In this document: positions 41,368 through 51,800 of the stretch, one piece after another
How positions within the stretch are numbered: the first letter of the stretch is position 1
Layout: each line of letters opens with the position of its first letter
NCBI RefSeq assembly: GCF_009617585.1
Contig: NZ_WIXI01000051.1
Coordinates: 62,001 to 126,000 of the forward strand
Reading direction: 5' to 3'
Length of the DNA: 64,000 nucleotides
Origin: Endobacterium cereale
GTDB taxonomy: Bacteria; Pseudomonadota; Alphaproteobacteria; Rhizobiales; Rhizobiaceae
Made by a program: the position numbers and the translations under genes
Notes under the pieces: generated by a model
The model's database searches: none
Told to the model about the DNA's origin: nothing
The model's input: only the letters and a program-made list of their open reading frames with translations

Positions 41368-42768
41368 TCAGATCGACGTCTTGTTGCGCACCAGCAGCCA
41401 GAAGCGGCCGCACAGGAATACGGCGGCGGCCGCAAGGCCCAGCACGAACCCGATCCAGACCCCCTCGCCGCGCAGGCCGAGCGGGAAGGCAAATACCCAG
41501 GCGCAGACAAAACCGATCGGCCAATAGGCGATCAGCGCCAGGATCATCGGGATCGTCGTGTCTTTCAGACCGCGCAGAATGCCGGCGCCAACAGCCTGCA
41601 GGCCATCGACGAGCTGGAAGACACCGGCCAGCATGATCAGCGGCGCGGCAAGGCCGAGCACGGTTTCGGCATCGGCTTTGGCCGTATCGAGGAACAGGCC
41701 GCCAAAGAAACGTGGCAAGCCGATGAAAAGGATGCTGCCGATGGTCGTGAACACCACGCCGATCACCAGCGCGGCCACACCGGCGCGTCGCACGCCCTGC
41801 ATGTCACGGCGGCCATGCGCCAATCCCACACGCACGGTGGCCACCTGAGCAAGGCCGAGTGGGATCATGAAGGCAATCGACGCCAGCTGCAGCGCGATGC
41901 CGTGGGCGGCCAGTTCCAGCTTGCCGATCATGCCCATCAACAGGGCGGCTGCACCAAACAGGCTGGTTTCGGCAAGAATCGTGAAACTGATCGGCAGACC
42001 AAGCACGAACACTTCGCGGATCATGCCCCAGTCAGGCCGCCAGAACCGCACGAAAATCTCGTAGGCGCGGGTATCGGGCAGAAACTGGATATAGGCGACG
42101 ATGATGATGAAACCGGTCAGGTTGGCACAGACGGCGGCAATCGCTGCACCATGCAGGCCAAGCTGCGGCGCACCAAAATGACCGAAGATCAGGAGATAGG
42201 CCGCGATCAGATTGATGAAGAACATGCCGAGTGTGACGAACAGAACCATGCCGCCCTTCTCAAGGCCGGTCACGAAGGCACGCAGCGCAAAAAAGCCGAG
42301 CGCCGGAAAAATGCCCCACATCGCGGTGCGCAGGTAGCTCTGGGCAGTCGCAGCAACATCCGCCTCCTGCCCCAGCTTCAACAACAGCGGCTCGGAAAAC
42401 CAGAGAAGCGGCGAAACAAGCACGCAATAGGCCAGCACCACCCAAAGGCCCATACGCACCGAACGGCGCACCCCGGTGGTGTCGCCATGGCCAATCGCCT
42501 GCGCCACCATGGGCACGATGGCACTGGTAAAGCCGCTGCCGAAAATGAAGGTGATGAAATAAAGCTGCGTGGCGATGACCACGGAGGCAAGCTCCGTCGT
42601 GCCGAGCCAGCCGACGAGGATAACGTCTGTCGTATGGATCGCGACCTGCGCCAGCTGTGCACCGACCAGCGGAACGCCAAGCACAAGTGTGGCACGCATA
42701 TGCGTGAACCACGAATTGTCGATGCCTTTTTCGGGCGTCGTTTCAGGGCGCACCGCTGCGACAGACAT
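41368..42768 (-). CDS. MATE-family multidrug exporter (NorM-like)
   Basis: 466 residues, twelve membrane helices in two six-helix halves. Motifs include VPLVGAQLAQVAIHTTDVILVGWLGTTELASVVIA and LPISFTILAETSLFGAAALLMGMIGKLELAAHGIALQLASIAFMIPLGLAQVATVRVG, the classic MATE repeats. It would export cationic drugs in exchange for Na+ or H+. It converges with the SoxR-controlled gene. AGGAGG precedes the start. Confidence 0.95.
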   Translation of the reverse strand: MSVAAVRPETTPEKGIDNSWFTHMRATLVLGVPLVGAQLAQVAIHTTDVILVGWLGTTELASVVIATQLYFITFIFGSGFTSAIVPMVAQAIGHGDTTGVRRSVRMGLWVVLAYCVLVSPLLWFSEPLLLKLGQEADVAATAQSYLRTAMWGIFPALGFFALRAFVTGLEKGGMVLFVTLGMFFINLIAAYLLIFGHFGAPQLGLHGAAIAAVCANLTGFIIIVAYIQFLPDTRAYEIFVRFWRPDWGMIREVFVLGLPISFTILAETSLFGAAALLMGMIGKLELAAHGIALQLASIAFMIPLGLAQVATVRVGLAHGRRDMQGVRRAGVAALVIGVVFTTIGSILFIGLPRFFGGLFLDTAKADAETVLGLAAPLIMLAGVFQLVDGLQAVGAGILRGLKDTTIPMILALIAYWPIGFVCAWVFAFPLGLRGEGVWIGFVLGLAAAAVFLCGRFWLLVRNKTSI

Positions 42769-42988
42769 TTTGACCTCCTAAAGGAAAACGCCGCTTCCAA
42801 GTCTGGAGAGCGGCGATACACTCGCCATAGACCAGCAGACGCAACACGGCAACCCTGAGCAGCGACCCAGCAGAATTTTTGGCCAATGGCTTCAATCGCG
42901 TTGATCAGTGAACCGACAACGGCACACCCCACCTCGACAAACGACCTTTTTTCATTTCACAAAAGGCCAACAGGTACGGGGGATGACT

Positions 42989-43468
42989 ATGCCGGAACTT
43001 CTTCTAAAGGGCGCAATAATCGGTTTTGGAGCGACAGCACTGATGGATATCTGGGCGTTTGCCCTGCACATCCTGTTCGGCGAACCAAAACCCAATTGGG
43101 CGCCCGGCGGCCGCTGGTTCTACCATGTCGGACGCGGCAAGGTTTTTCACGACAGCATCGGCACGGCCGCCCCTTACGCGCATGAAAACGCACTCGGCTG
43201 GACCGGCCATTATGTCGTCGGTATTCTCTACGGCATCATTCTGGCAGTGCTGGTCGGCCCGCAATGGTTTGCAGGCCCGACCTTCATCCCGGCATGGATC
43301 CTCGGCATCGTCACCATCGGCGCCGGCTGGTTTCTGATGCAGCCCGGCATGGGGCTTGGATGGGCCGCCTCGAAGACGGCCAATCCGCGAAAAGTGCGGC
43401 TGATGAATTTTGCCGCCCACACCGTGTTTGCAATCGGGCTTTACGGTACGGCACTGCTGCTTCCGTAA
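42989..43468 (+). CDS. DUF2938 membrane protein
   Basis: 159 residues from MPELLLKGAIIG; GGGGG at 42978-42982 gives good spacing for this ATG rather than the one 6 bp earlier. Four or five hydrophobic segments; GWTGHYVVGILYGIILAVLVG and GIVTIGAGWFLMQPGMGLGWAASKTANP are DUF2938 signatures. Function unknown. Divergent from the MATE gene and convergent with the metallopeptidase gene 3 bp away. Confidence 0.85.
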   Translation: MPELLLKGAIIGFGATALMDIWAFALHILFGEPKPNWAPGGRWFYHVGRGKVFHDSIGTAAPYAHENALGWTGHYVVGILYGIILAVLVGPQWFAGPTFIPAWILGIVTIGAGWFLMQPGMGLGWAASKTANPRKVRLMNFAAHTVFAIGLYGTALLLP

Positions 43469-43471
43469 AGC

Positions 43472-44368
43472 TCAGACTTCACCGGAAAACGTATCGCAAC
43501 TCTTGATGTTGCCGCTGTCGAAACCGCGCCTGAACCACTTCATCCGCTGTGCAGACGTGCCGTGATTAAAACTGTCCGGCACGACATAACCCTGACTGCG
43601 CTTCTGCAGCGTATCGTCGCCGATCTGCTGAGCCGCATTCAATGCCTCCTCCAGATCGCCGCGCTCGAGGATACCCTGCTGTTCGGTATATTTGCCCCAG
43701 ACACCGGCAAAACAATCGGCCTGCAACTCGACACGGACCGACATGCGGTTCGCCTCGACCTCGCTCATGCGCTGACGCGCCTGATTGAATTTCGGCAGCA
43801 CGCCGAGAAGGTTCTGGACATGGTGGCCGACTTCATGCGCCACGACATAGGCCTCGGCAAAATCGCCGGAAGCGCCAAAGCGTTGGTCGAGTTCGCGGAA
43901 GAAATCCGTATCCAGATAAACCTTGCGGTCAGTCGGACAATAGAATGGCCCGGTCGCCGAGGAGGCAGTTCCGCAAGCGGAATTGGTGCCGCCGCTGAAC
44001 ATTACCAGTGTCGGTGGCTGGTAGCGGTCCCCGGCCTGCTGAAAAATGGTCGTCCACGTATCTTCGGTATCCGCCAAAACGGTGCGCACGAACTGGCTCA
44101 TCTCGTCATTCGCGGCCGTGCGACGCTGAGCATTCTGCTCATATCCGCCACCGCCATCACCCGTAATGTCGCCGCCTGAAAGCAGCGTCAGCGGGTTGAT
44201 CCCGGTCAGCCAGCAAATCCCCAGAATGAGCACGAGGCCACCGATGCCGATGCCGCCTCCTCCGCGCCCACCGCCACCGATCGGGATACGGAAACCTCCG
44301 CCACCCGTGGATCCACCACCGCGTCGATCCTCGACATTATCCGACTGGCGCCGACCTCTCCACTGCAT
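43472..44368 (-). CDS. Membrane-anchored neutral zinc metallopeptidase (YpfJ family)
   Basis: 298 residues. A Gly-rich N-terminus and a membrane helix at about 40-58 precede the catalytic part. HEVGH is at 178-182, with the third ligand probably in the ELQADCFAGVWG block. CGTASSATGPFYCPTDRKVYLD and QGILERGDLEEALNAAQQIGDD complete the family signature (Pfam Zn_peptidase_2). Its physiological substrate is unknown. Transcribed alone. Confidence 0.93.
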   Translation of the reverse strand: MQWRGRRQSDNVEDRRGGGSTGGGGFRIPIGGGGRGGGGIGIGGLVLILGICWLTGINPLTLLSGGDITGDGGGGYEQNAQRRTAANDEMSQFVRTVLADTEDTWTTIFQQAGDRYQPPTLVMFSGGTNSACGTASSATGPFYCPTDRKVYLDTDFFRELDQRFGASGDFAEAYVVAHEVGHHVQNLLGVLPKFNQARQRMSEVEANRMSVRVELQADCFAGVWGKYTEQQGILERGDLEEALNAAQQIGDDTLQKRSQGYVVPDSFNHGTSAQRMKWFRRGFDSGNIKSCDTFSGEV

Positions 44369-44690
44369 GACATGCTCTCCAACGCAACAGTTTCAGACGA
44401 GCAATATAGATCAGGCGATGAGGAAATCCACGGCATCAGAGATGCTGTTTCAGAAAGCGTCGCGCACAACCATAAACAACCTCACAGAACGAAACACACC
44501 TAACGATCAAATCGACAACGAAGGACACCCACATCTCAGCCTATACATTAGAAACACAAGCAACAACCATGAATAGACGAAATAAATACACATAGTCATA
44601 TTTTAAAACATTGACCGATTCACGAAGTAATAACCATGAACAGATATCTATTCCGCACCACGCCTTAGCATTTCAAAAGGGAATATTCCG
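44369..44690. other. A+T-rich 322-bp gap before the chemoreceptor gene
   Basis: The gap separates the divergent metallopeptidase and chemoreceptor genes and is notably A+T-rich from 44400 to 44660. It must contain both promoters, but I could not pick a confident -35/-10 pair and see no gene. Confidence 0.45.
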
Positions 44691-46136
44691 ATGTCGTTTT
44701 TCGGTGGCAAACAAAGCGCGAATACCAAACAGATCGAAGAACGCCTGGCCGCGGTAAGCGAACGCTCCGAATTGCTGGATGAGGCCTGCGGCATCGGCCT
44801 GTGGGAAGCAGTATTGGTCGATGGCGATGCCATGCATCCACAGAGCCGCTGGACATGGTCAGCCGAATTTCGCCGCATGATCGGTTATGAAAATGCCACC
44901 GATTTCCCGAACGTCGTGCAGTCCTGGTCCGACAAGCTGCATCCCGATGATGTCCAGCCGACCTTCGCCGCATTCGCCGGTCACCTGACCGACAGGACCG
45001 GCCGCGCCCGTTACCGCGTCAACTACCGCCTCAAGATGCGTGACGGTTCGTATCGCTGGTTCCGCGCCACCGGAGGCTGCCGCCACCAGGCCGATGGCAA
45101 AACCATTCGCGCCTGCGGATCCTTGACAGATGTCCACGAGCAGATCCTGCTGGAACAGAAAACAGCCCGCGAGGCGGCCGAGGACAAGATTGCAATCGAC
45201 AGCCTGCTGAAGGGCCTGTCCGCACTGGCCAGCGGCGACCTGACCTACCGCATCAATGCCGACCTGTCGGAAAAGACCCGTCTCCTGAAAGAGGACTACA
45301 ATCGGGCCGTCCGCACGGTTCAAAGCATGGTGTCCTCCGTCGCGCACGCAACGCAGAGCATGCACGGCACGGCCTCGGAAATCAGCCATGCATCCGACGA
45401 TCTGGCGACACGCACCGAGCGACAGGCAGCAGCACTTGAAGAGACGGCTTCCGCCATTGACCAGATTACCTCGACCGTGAGCAAAACGGCCTCCGGCTCC
45501 AAACAGGCGGCATCGCTCACTCTGTCAGCCCGCAAGGTCGCGGAAACCTCGGCCTCGGTCGTCGCCAGCACGGTCACCGCCATGTCCCAGATCGAACAAT
45601 CCTCACAGCAGGTCGGCAAGATCATCGGCGTCATCGATGAAATCGCCTTCCAGACCAACCTTCTGGCGCTGAACGCCGGCGTCGAGGCCGCCCGTGCTGG
45701 CGAGGCCGGTCGTGGTTTTGCCGTTGTCGCCCAGGAAGTCCGCGAACTGGCACAGCGCTCCGCCAATGCTGCAAAGGAAATCAAGACGCTGATCGACACC
45801 TCGTCACGTCAGGTCACGGAGGGTGTCGCCCTTGTCGATCAGACCGGCGAAGTGCTGCGCACCATTTCCAACCAGATCAACGAGATCAACACCGTCGTCA
45901 GCGATATCGCCTATTCGACGCAGGAACAGTCGACAGGCCTGCAGCAGATCAATACGGCCATCAACCAGATGGACCAGATGACCCAGCAGAATGCCGCCAT
46001 GGTCGAGGAAACGACGGCATCCAGCCATGGCCTCGTCAAGGAAGCACAGGATCTGTCGCAGATGATCGCAAAATTCAATTTTGCCGACGAAACAGCCAGC
46101 CGCTCGCACCAGCCTGCACATCGACGGGCCGCCTGA
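44691..46136 (+). CDS. Soluble PAS-domain methyl-accepting chemotaxis protein
   Basis: 481 residues with no signal peptide and no membrane helix. Residues about 30-155 are a PAS_3 domain (WSAEFRRMIGYENATDFPN... YRLKMRDGSYRWFRATGGC). A HAMP-like linker (SALASGDLTYRINADLSEKT) follows at about 185-210. The signalling domain carries the hairpin-tip motif IGVIDEIAFQTNLLALNAGVEAARAGEAGRGFAVVAQEVRELAQRSA. It should sense an internal cue, perhaps redox or energy state, and regulate CheA. A perfect-palindrome terminator follows. Confidence 0.95.
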   Translation: MSFFGGKQSANTKQIEERLAAVSERSELLDEACGIGLWEAVLVDGDAMHPQSRWTWSAEFRRMIGYENATDFPNVVQSWSDKLHPDDVQPTFAAFAGHLTDRTGRARYRVNYRLKMRDGSYRWFRATGGCRHQADGKTIRACGSLTDVHEQILLEQKTAREAAEDKIAIDSLLKGLSALASGDLTYRINADLSEKTRLLKEDYNRAVRTVQSMVSSVAHATQSMHGTASEISHASDDLATRTERQAAALEETASAIDQITSTVSKTASGSKQAASLTLSARKVAETSASVVASTVTAMSQIEQSSQQVGKIIGVIDEIAFQTNLLALNAGVEAARAGEAGRGFAVVAQEVRELAQRSANAAKEIKTLIDTSSRQVTEGVALVDQTGEVLRTISNQINEINTVVSDIAYSTQEQSTGLQQINTAINQMDQMTQQNAAMVEETTASSHGLVKEAQDLSQMIAKFNFADETASRSHQPAHRRAA

Positions 46137-46154
46137 TCTATTCGCCAATAAAAG

Positions 46155-46182
46155 CAGAAGCCCGCTCATGAGCGGGCTTCTG
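46155..46182. terminator. Perfect-palindrome bidirectional terminator
   Basis: A 28-bp perfect palindrome, CAGAAGCCCGCTCA and its exact complement, lies between the convergent chemoreceptor and MFS genes. A-rich and T-rich flanks (AATAAAAG and GTCGTTTTA) fit termination on both strands. Confidence 0.85.
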
Positions 46183-46210
46183 TCGTTTTAAAACCATGTC
46201 GATAACCGCC

Positions 46211-47422
46211 TCAGGCAACCCGCAGCGATGCCTTACTTGGCAAGAAGACGGTCAGCAGACCGAGCGCCGGCAGAAAGGCGCAGAGCGCATAAACGAAAGT
46301 GATGCCATGAGCATCGGCCAGAAGCCCCAGAACGGCAGCTGCAATACCGCCCATTCCGAAAGCGAAACCGAAAAAGACGCCGGCAATCATGCCGACACGC
46401 CCCGGCACCAGTTCCTGCGCCATGACGATGATGGCCGGAAATGAAGAAGCCATGATGAAACCGACGATCGCGGATAGAACGATCGTCACAGGCAGGTTGG
46501 CAAACGGCATGGCGAGCGTGAACGGCAGCACGCCAAGGATCGAAAACCAGATCACCACCTTGGACCCGAACTTGTCGCCGATCGGACCGCCGACGACGGT
46601 GCCCAGCGCCGTGGCGCCCAGGAAAACAAACAGCATCAGCTGCGACTGCTGCACCGTCACGCCAAAACGCTCGATCACGAAGAAGGTGTAATAGCTGCCG
46701 ATGCTGGCCATGTAGATATTCTTGGAGAATGTCAGCAACGCCAGGATGACAAGCGCAAGGATGACGGTGTTGCGCGGCAGCGAATGGGCAAGCACAGCTC
46801 TCTTCTTGCCGGCATTTGCCGCCATGTGCGCCTTGTACCACGATGCCACGCGCGCCAGCACGATAATGCCGATGATGGCGGCAATACAGAACCAGGCAAC
46901 GCTGCCCTGCCCGCGCGGCACGATGATGAAGGCAGCGAGCAGCGGCCCTATGGCCGTGCCGAGATTGCCGCCGACCTGAAACACCGATTGCGCAAAACCG
47001 TAACGACCACCGGAGGCGAGACGCGCGACACGCGACGATTCGGGATGGAAAATTGCCGAACCGATGCCAACCAGAGACGCGGCCAGAACCAGCATGTTGT
47101 AGTCATGGGCCGACGCCAGCAGCACTAGACCGATCAAGGTCGACGCCATGCCGACCGGTAGCGAATAGGGATAGGGCTTCTTGTCCGTCACGATGCCGAC
47201 CACCGGCTGCAGCAGCGACGCCGTGCACTGGAAAGCCAGCGTCAGAATACCAATCTGCCAGAAATCCAACTGATAATCGGCCTTCAACATTGGATAGATG
47301 GCTGCGATCATCGACTGCATGATATCGTTCAGCATGTGGCTGAAACTGACGGCAAAGATGATCGGCAGAACAGTTACCTCTGCGGCAATGGCAGCCACAG
47401 GCTTGGAAGTCGCATCGGCCAT
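46211..47422 (-). CDS. MFS exporter of the fosmidomycin-resistance (Fsr) type
   Basis: 403 residues, twelve helices. SFSHMLNDIMQSMIAAIYPMLKADYQLDFWQIGILTLAFQCTASLLQPVVGIVTDKKPYPYSLP and GIGSAIFHPESSRVARLASGGRYGFAQSVFQVGGNLGTAIGPLLAA are characteristic of the Fsr subgroup. It likely exports toxic small molecules; the natural substrate is unknown. Single-gene unit with GGAG before the ATG. Confidence 0.92.
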   Translation of the reverse strand: MADATSKPVAAIAAEVTVLPIIFAVSFSHMLNDIMQSMIAAIYPMLKADYQLDFWQIGILTLAFQCTASLLQPVVGIVTDKKPYPYSLPVGMASTLIGLVLLASAHDYNMLVLAASLVGIGSAIFHPESSRVARLASGGRYGFAQSVFQVGGNLGTAIGPLLAAFIIVPRGQGSVAWFCIAAIIGIIVLARVASWYKAHMAANAGKKRAVLAHSLPRNTVILALVILALLTFSKNIYMASIGSYYTFFVIERFGVTVQQSQLMLFVFLGATALGTVVGGPIGDKFGSKVVIWFSILGVLPFTLAMPFANLPVTIVLSAIVGFIMASSFPAIIVMAQELVPGRVGMIAGVFFGFAFGMGGIAAAVLGLLADAHGITFVYALCAFLPALGLLTVFLPSKASLRVA

Positions 47423-47560
47423 TGAGTTCTCCTCCGCGCAAGCGGTCGTCGTCTCGGATGGCCCTTGCTGCTGCGTTACATAAGCAACAGCAGCAGTAAT
47501 CTTGTCGTTTGCGAGTGTCCATGCCAGCAGTGACCGAAACGGTACGGCCCGGGCGTTTTG

Positions 47561-48499
47561 CTAGGCTGCCACAGCGTCGGGCATTTCACGCACGGATGTG
47601 CTGGTTCGCGCGACCGTCAACTTGCAACTGATAAAGACACAAACCAGCGCGACCACCACTCCGGCAAGCACATCAACCAGATAGTGGCTGGCATGCGAGA
47701 CAGCGGCGATTGCCATGCAGACGTTCAGGACCAGCATCGGATAGCGAATGGATTTCAACGACCATGTGCTCCAGGCACACAATGTCGCGACGCCGGCATG
47801 AACGGACGGAAAGGTCAGAATTCCGGCCGTATCCATGAAAGCAAAAACGAACTGCGGATCATCCCGAACGGCATTGAACTGGTCGAGGAAAAAATAACCG
47901 AAATACGCATCGATATTCTGAACGTCAGTCGGGCCAACGCCATAAATCTTGTAGGTTCCGAGCGCAGGAAACCAGATGGATATAAAACTGGCAGCGAAAC
48001 AGATAAGCCCATATCCGATCAGCATGCGATAGGAACGCAGCGGCTGCCCCGCGACGATCAGCACAACCGGGATTATCAGCAGTTGGAACGCGAATGTCTG
48101 GTAGGACAGGCCGAGAATTTCAGCCAGAACCGGCTGGCTATCGACGAAAGTTATGAAACTGCGCCATTGAAAACCGATCGATTGATCCCAGGACGATAAC
48201 ATGTCGTCCGCGAGCGGTTTTTTGGCATAGATCGCCAGATAGGTCGAAATCAATACCGGCACCGTGAGCAGGAACCCGTAGCCGAGCGTTTCCGCCAAAG
48301 CTCTCAGTTTATTGAGTTTCCTGAACGAGAAATACGCGCTCGTGGCGACGGTCATAACAACGAAATAGCCTGCAAAATAGTATATCTGCTGGTAATCGAC
48401 CTTCATCCCCACAACGGCGGCCAAACCGAAGACGGCGATATATGAAATCGCAGTAAGTCCGATCAACGTCCAACGCGCAAGCTTCAAATCTTCAGCCAT
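47561..48499 (-). CDS. PAP2-superfamily membrane phosphatase
   Basis: 312 residues from MAEDLKLARWTLIG (GAGGG before the ATG; a longer frame exists upstream). Six or seven membrane helices. The C-terminal catalytic part shows FPSVHAGVATLCAWS and VSHASHYLVDVLAGVVVALV, matching the SxH and SHx3D motifs of PAP2 enzymes. It would dephosphorylate a lipid or transfer a phospho-head group, as in the inositol-phosphorylceramide synthase-like subgroup. Substrate unknown. Confidence 0.9.
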   Translation of the reverse strand: MAEDLKLARWTLIGLTAISYIAVFGLAAVVGMKVDYQQIYYFAGYFVVMTVATSAYFSFRKLNKLRALAETLGYGFLLTVPVLISTYLAIYAKKPLADDMLSSWDQSIGFQWRSFITFVDSQPVLAEILGLSYQTFAFQLLIIPVVLIVAGQPLRSYRMLIGYGLICFAASFISIWFPALGTYKIYGVGPTDVQNIDAYFGYFFLDQFNAVRDDPQFVFAFMDTAGILTFPSVHAGVATLCAWSTWSLKSIRYPMLVLNVCMAIAAVSHASHYLVDVLAGVVVALVCVFISCKLTVARTSTSVREMPDAVAA

Positions 48500-48850
48500 C
48501 TTGCCCTCATCATCAATGCCGATCGTACTTAAATGAAAGATTTTAAGATCATCGATACGAAACTCGCTAAATGGTGCGCAAAACAACATGAAAATATCCG
48601 GGCATCCCGGCCTTCAGACGTGCGTTGCGTCAACAGCCTTCCAGCAGCACAGGCAATCACGATCAGGAAGCGAACTCACCGCTGCAGACGCCGCGATATG
48701 TTTCTGTCGATTTGCCGATTTATGGGGTTCTCATAGGTCGCACTTTTGCCTATAAGCCGCGTCTAGCCAGAAATAATGTTACGCACGCGACCCGACCGGA
48801 GCATCCCTGCCCCGTGCCGGCTTTTCGCGCAGAAACGACGGATAGAGACC
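48500..48850. other. 351-bp gap upstream of carB
   Basis: Divergent promoter region between the PAP2 gene and carB. A TTCTCA/TATAAG pair (48728-48733 and 48751-48756, 17 bp apart) is a weak promoter candidate for carB. No gene or leader peptide is evident. Confidence 0.35.
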
Positions 48851-51800
48851 ATGCCCAAGCGCCAAGATATCAAATCGATCCTCATAATCGGCGCGGGTCC
48901 GATCGTTATCGGTCAGGCATGCGAGTTCGATTATTCCGGCACCCAGGCATGCAAGGCGCTGCGCGAGGAAGGGTACCGGGTCATTCTGGTCAACTCCAAC
49001 CCGGCGACGATCATGACTGATCCAGGTCTGGCCGACGCAACCTATGTCGAGCCGATCACACCGGAAGTCGTCGCAAAGATCATCGCCAAGGAACGCCCGG
49101 ACGCGCTGCTGCCGACCATGGGCGGCCAGACGGCGCTCAACACGGCGCTGTCGCTGAAGCGCATGGGCGTGCTCGACCGCTACAATGTCGAGATGATCGG
49201 CGCAAAGCCCGCTGCCATCGACATGGCCGAAGACCGCGCACTGTTCCGCGAAGCGATGTCGCGCATCGGCCTTGAAACCCCGAAATCGATGCTGGCCAAC
49301 GCCACCGACATCAAGGATGCCGATCGCAAGACCCACGAGGCAGAGCGCAACAAGCTCAAGGAAACGCTGTCCGGCGCCGACCTCGACAAGGCGCTCGACG
49401 CGCTGGAAAACACCTGGAACCTCGGCGAGACCGACCGCAAGCAGCGTTACATCAGCCACGCCATGGCGATTGCAGCCCAGGCGATCGACGTTGTCGGCCT
49501 GCCTGCCATCATTCGCCCGTCCTTTACCATGGGCGGCACCGGCGGCGGCATTGCCTATAACCGCTCGGAATTCTTCGAAATCATCGGTGGTGGCCTCGAC
49601 GCCTCGCCGACCACCGAAGTGCTGATCGAAGAATCGGTGCTCGGCTGGAAGGAATACGAGATGGAAGTGGTCCGCGACACGGCGGACAACTGCATCATCA
49701 TCTGCTCGATCGAAAACATCGACCCGATGGGCGTTCACACCGGCGATTCGATCACCGTTGCCCCGGCCCTGACGCTGACCGACAAAGAATACCAGATGAT
49801 GCGCAACGCCTCGATCGCGGTCCTGCGCGAGATCGGCGTCGAGACCGGCGGCTCGAACGTGCAGTTCGCCGTCAATCCGGCTGATGGTCGCCTCGTCGTC
49901 ATCGAAATGAACCCGCGTGTGTCGCGCTCGTCGGCTCTGGCCTCGAAGGCCACCGGCTTCCCGATCGCCAAGGTCGCGGCCAAGCTCGCCGTCGGTTACA
50001 CGCTCGACGAACTCGACAACGACATTACGGGAGGCGCAACGCCTGCCTCGTTCGAACCATCGATCGACTATGTCGTCACCAAAATCCCGCGTTTTGCCTT
50101 CGAAAAGTTCCCGGGCGCCTCGCCGGTCCTGACAACGGCCATGAAGTCGGTCGGTGAAGTCATGGCCATCGGCCGTACCTTTGCCGAATCGCTGCAGAAG
50201 GCGCTTCGTGGTCTCGAAACCGGCCTGACCGGTCTCGACGAGATCGAGATCCCCGGCATGGAAGAAGGTGAAGGCAACAAGAATGCCATCCGCGCCGCTA
50301 TCGGCACGCCGACACCGGACCGCCTGCGTCAGGTCGCACAGGCGCTGCGCTTCGGCCTCACCGAGGAAGAAGTGCACGAGGCCTGCAAGATCGATCCTTG
50401 GTTCATCGCCCAGTTCAAGGCGATCATCGACATGGAAGAGCGTGTTCGTGAGCACGGCCTGCCGACGGACCCTGAAAACCTGCGCAAGCTGAAGGCCATG
50501 GGCTTCTCCGACGCCCGCCTTGCAAGCCTGTCCAAGAAGCGTCCTAAGGAAGTGGCCGAGCTGCGCAACACGCTGAACGTCCGCCCGGTCTTCAAGCGCA
50601 TCGATACCTGCGCTGCCGAATTCGCCTCGCCGACCGCCTACATGTACTCGACCTATGAAACGCCTTTCGTCGGCGAACTGCGCTCGGAAGCGGAAATCTC
50701 CGACCGCAAAAAGGTCGTCATTCTCGGCGGCGGCCCAAACCGTATCGGTCAGGGTATCGAGTTCGACTATTGCTGCTGCCACGCCGCCTTCGCGCTGAAG
50801 GATGCCGGCTACGAAGCGATCATGATCAACTGCAACCCGGAAACCGTGTCGACCGACTACGACACCTCCGACCGCCTCTATTTCGAACCGCTGACGGCTG
50901 AAGACGTCATTGAAATTCTGCGCGCGGAACAGGAAAAGGGTGAAGTCGTCGGCGTCATCGTGCAGTTTGGCGGCCAGACTCCGCTCAAACTCGCAGAAGC
51001 GCTGGAAAAGAACGGTATCCCGATCCTCGGCACCGCACCCGACATGATCGACCTTGCCGAAGACCGCGACCGCTTCCAGAAGCTTCTGATGAAGCTCGAC
51101 CTGACGCAGCCGAACAACGGCATCGCCTATTCGGTCGAACAGGCCCGCCTCGTCGCATCCGAGATTGGCTTCCCGCTGGTCGTGCGCCCGTCCTACGTTC
51201 TCGGCGGCCGCGCCATGCAGATCCTGCATTCGGAAGGCCAGCTGCAGACCTACCTGCTCGACACCGTGCCGGAACTCGTTCCTGAAGACATCAAGCAGCG
51301 TTACCCGAACGACAAGACCGGCCAGATCAATACCCTGCTCGGCAAGAACCCGCTTCTGTTCGACAGCTACCTCTCCAACGCCATCGAAGTCGATGTCGAT
51401 TGCCTCTGCGACGGCACCGACGTTTATGTCGCCGGTATCATGGAGCATATCGAGGAAGCCGGCATTCACTCCGGTGACTCGGCCTGCTCGCTTCCCCCGC
51501 GTACCCTGTCGAACGAAATGATCGACGAACTGGAGCGTCAGGCGAAGTCGATGGCCAAGGCCCTCAACGTCGTCGGCCTGATGAACGTACAGTTCGCCAT
51601 CAAGGACGGCACCGTCTACGTGCTCGAAGTCAACCCGCGCGCTTCGCGTACCGTGCCCTTCGTTGCCAAGACCATCGGTGCACCGATCGCCAAGATCGCG
51701 GCGCGCGCCATGGCCGGCGAAAAGCTGGATGCAACCTTCGCGGCCTACGGCTCGAAGCCGGATCCGCGCAACCTCAAGCACATCGCCGTCAAGGAAGCCG

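Noticed and set aside
48779..51781. A 1000-codon open frame on the minus strand inside carB
   Set aside because: It is antisense to a highly conserved gene and arises from G+C-biased third codon positions; no domain is visible in it.
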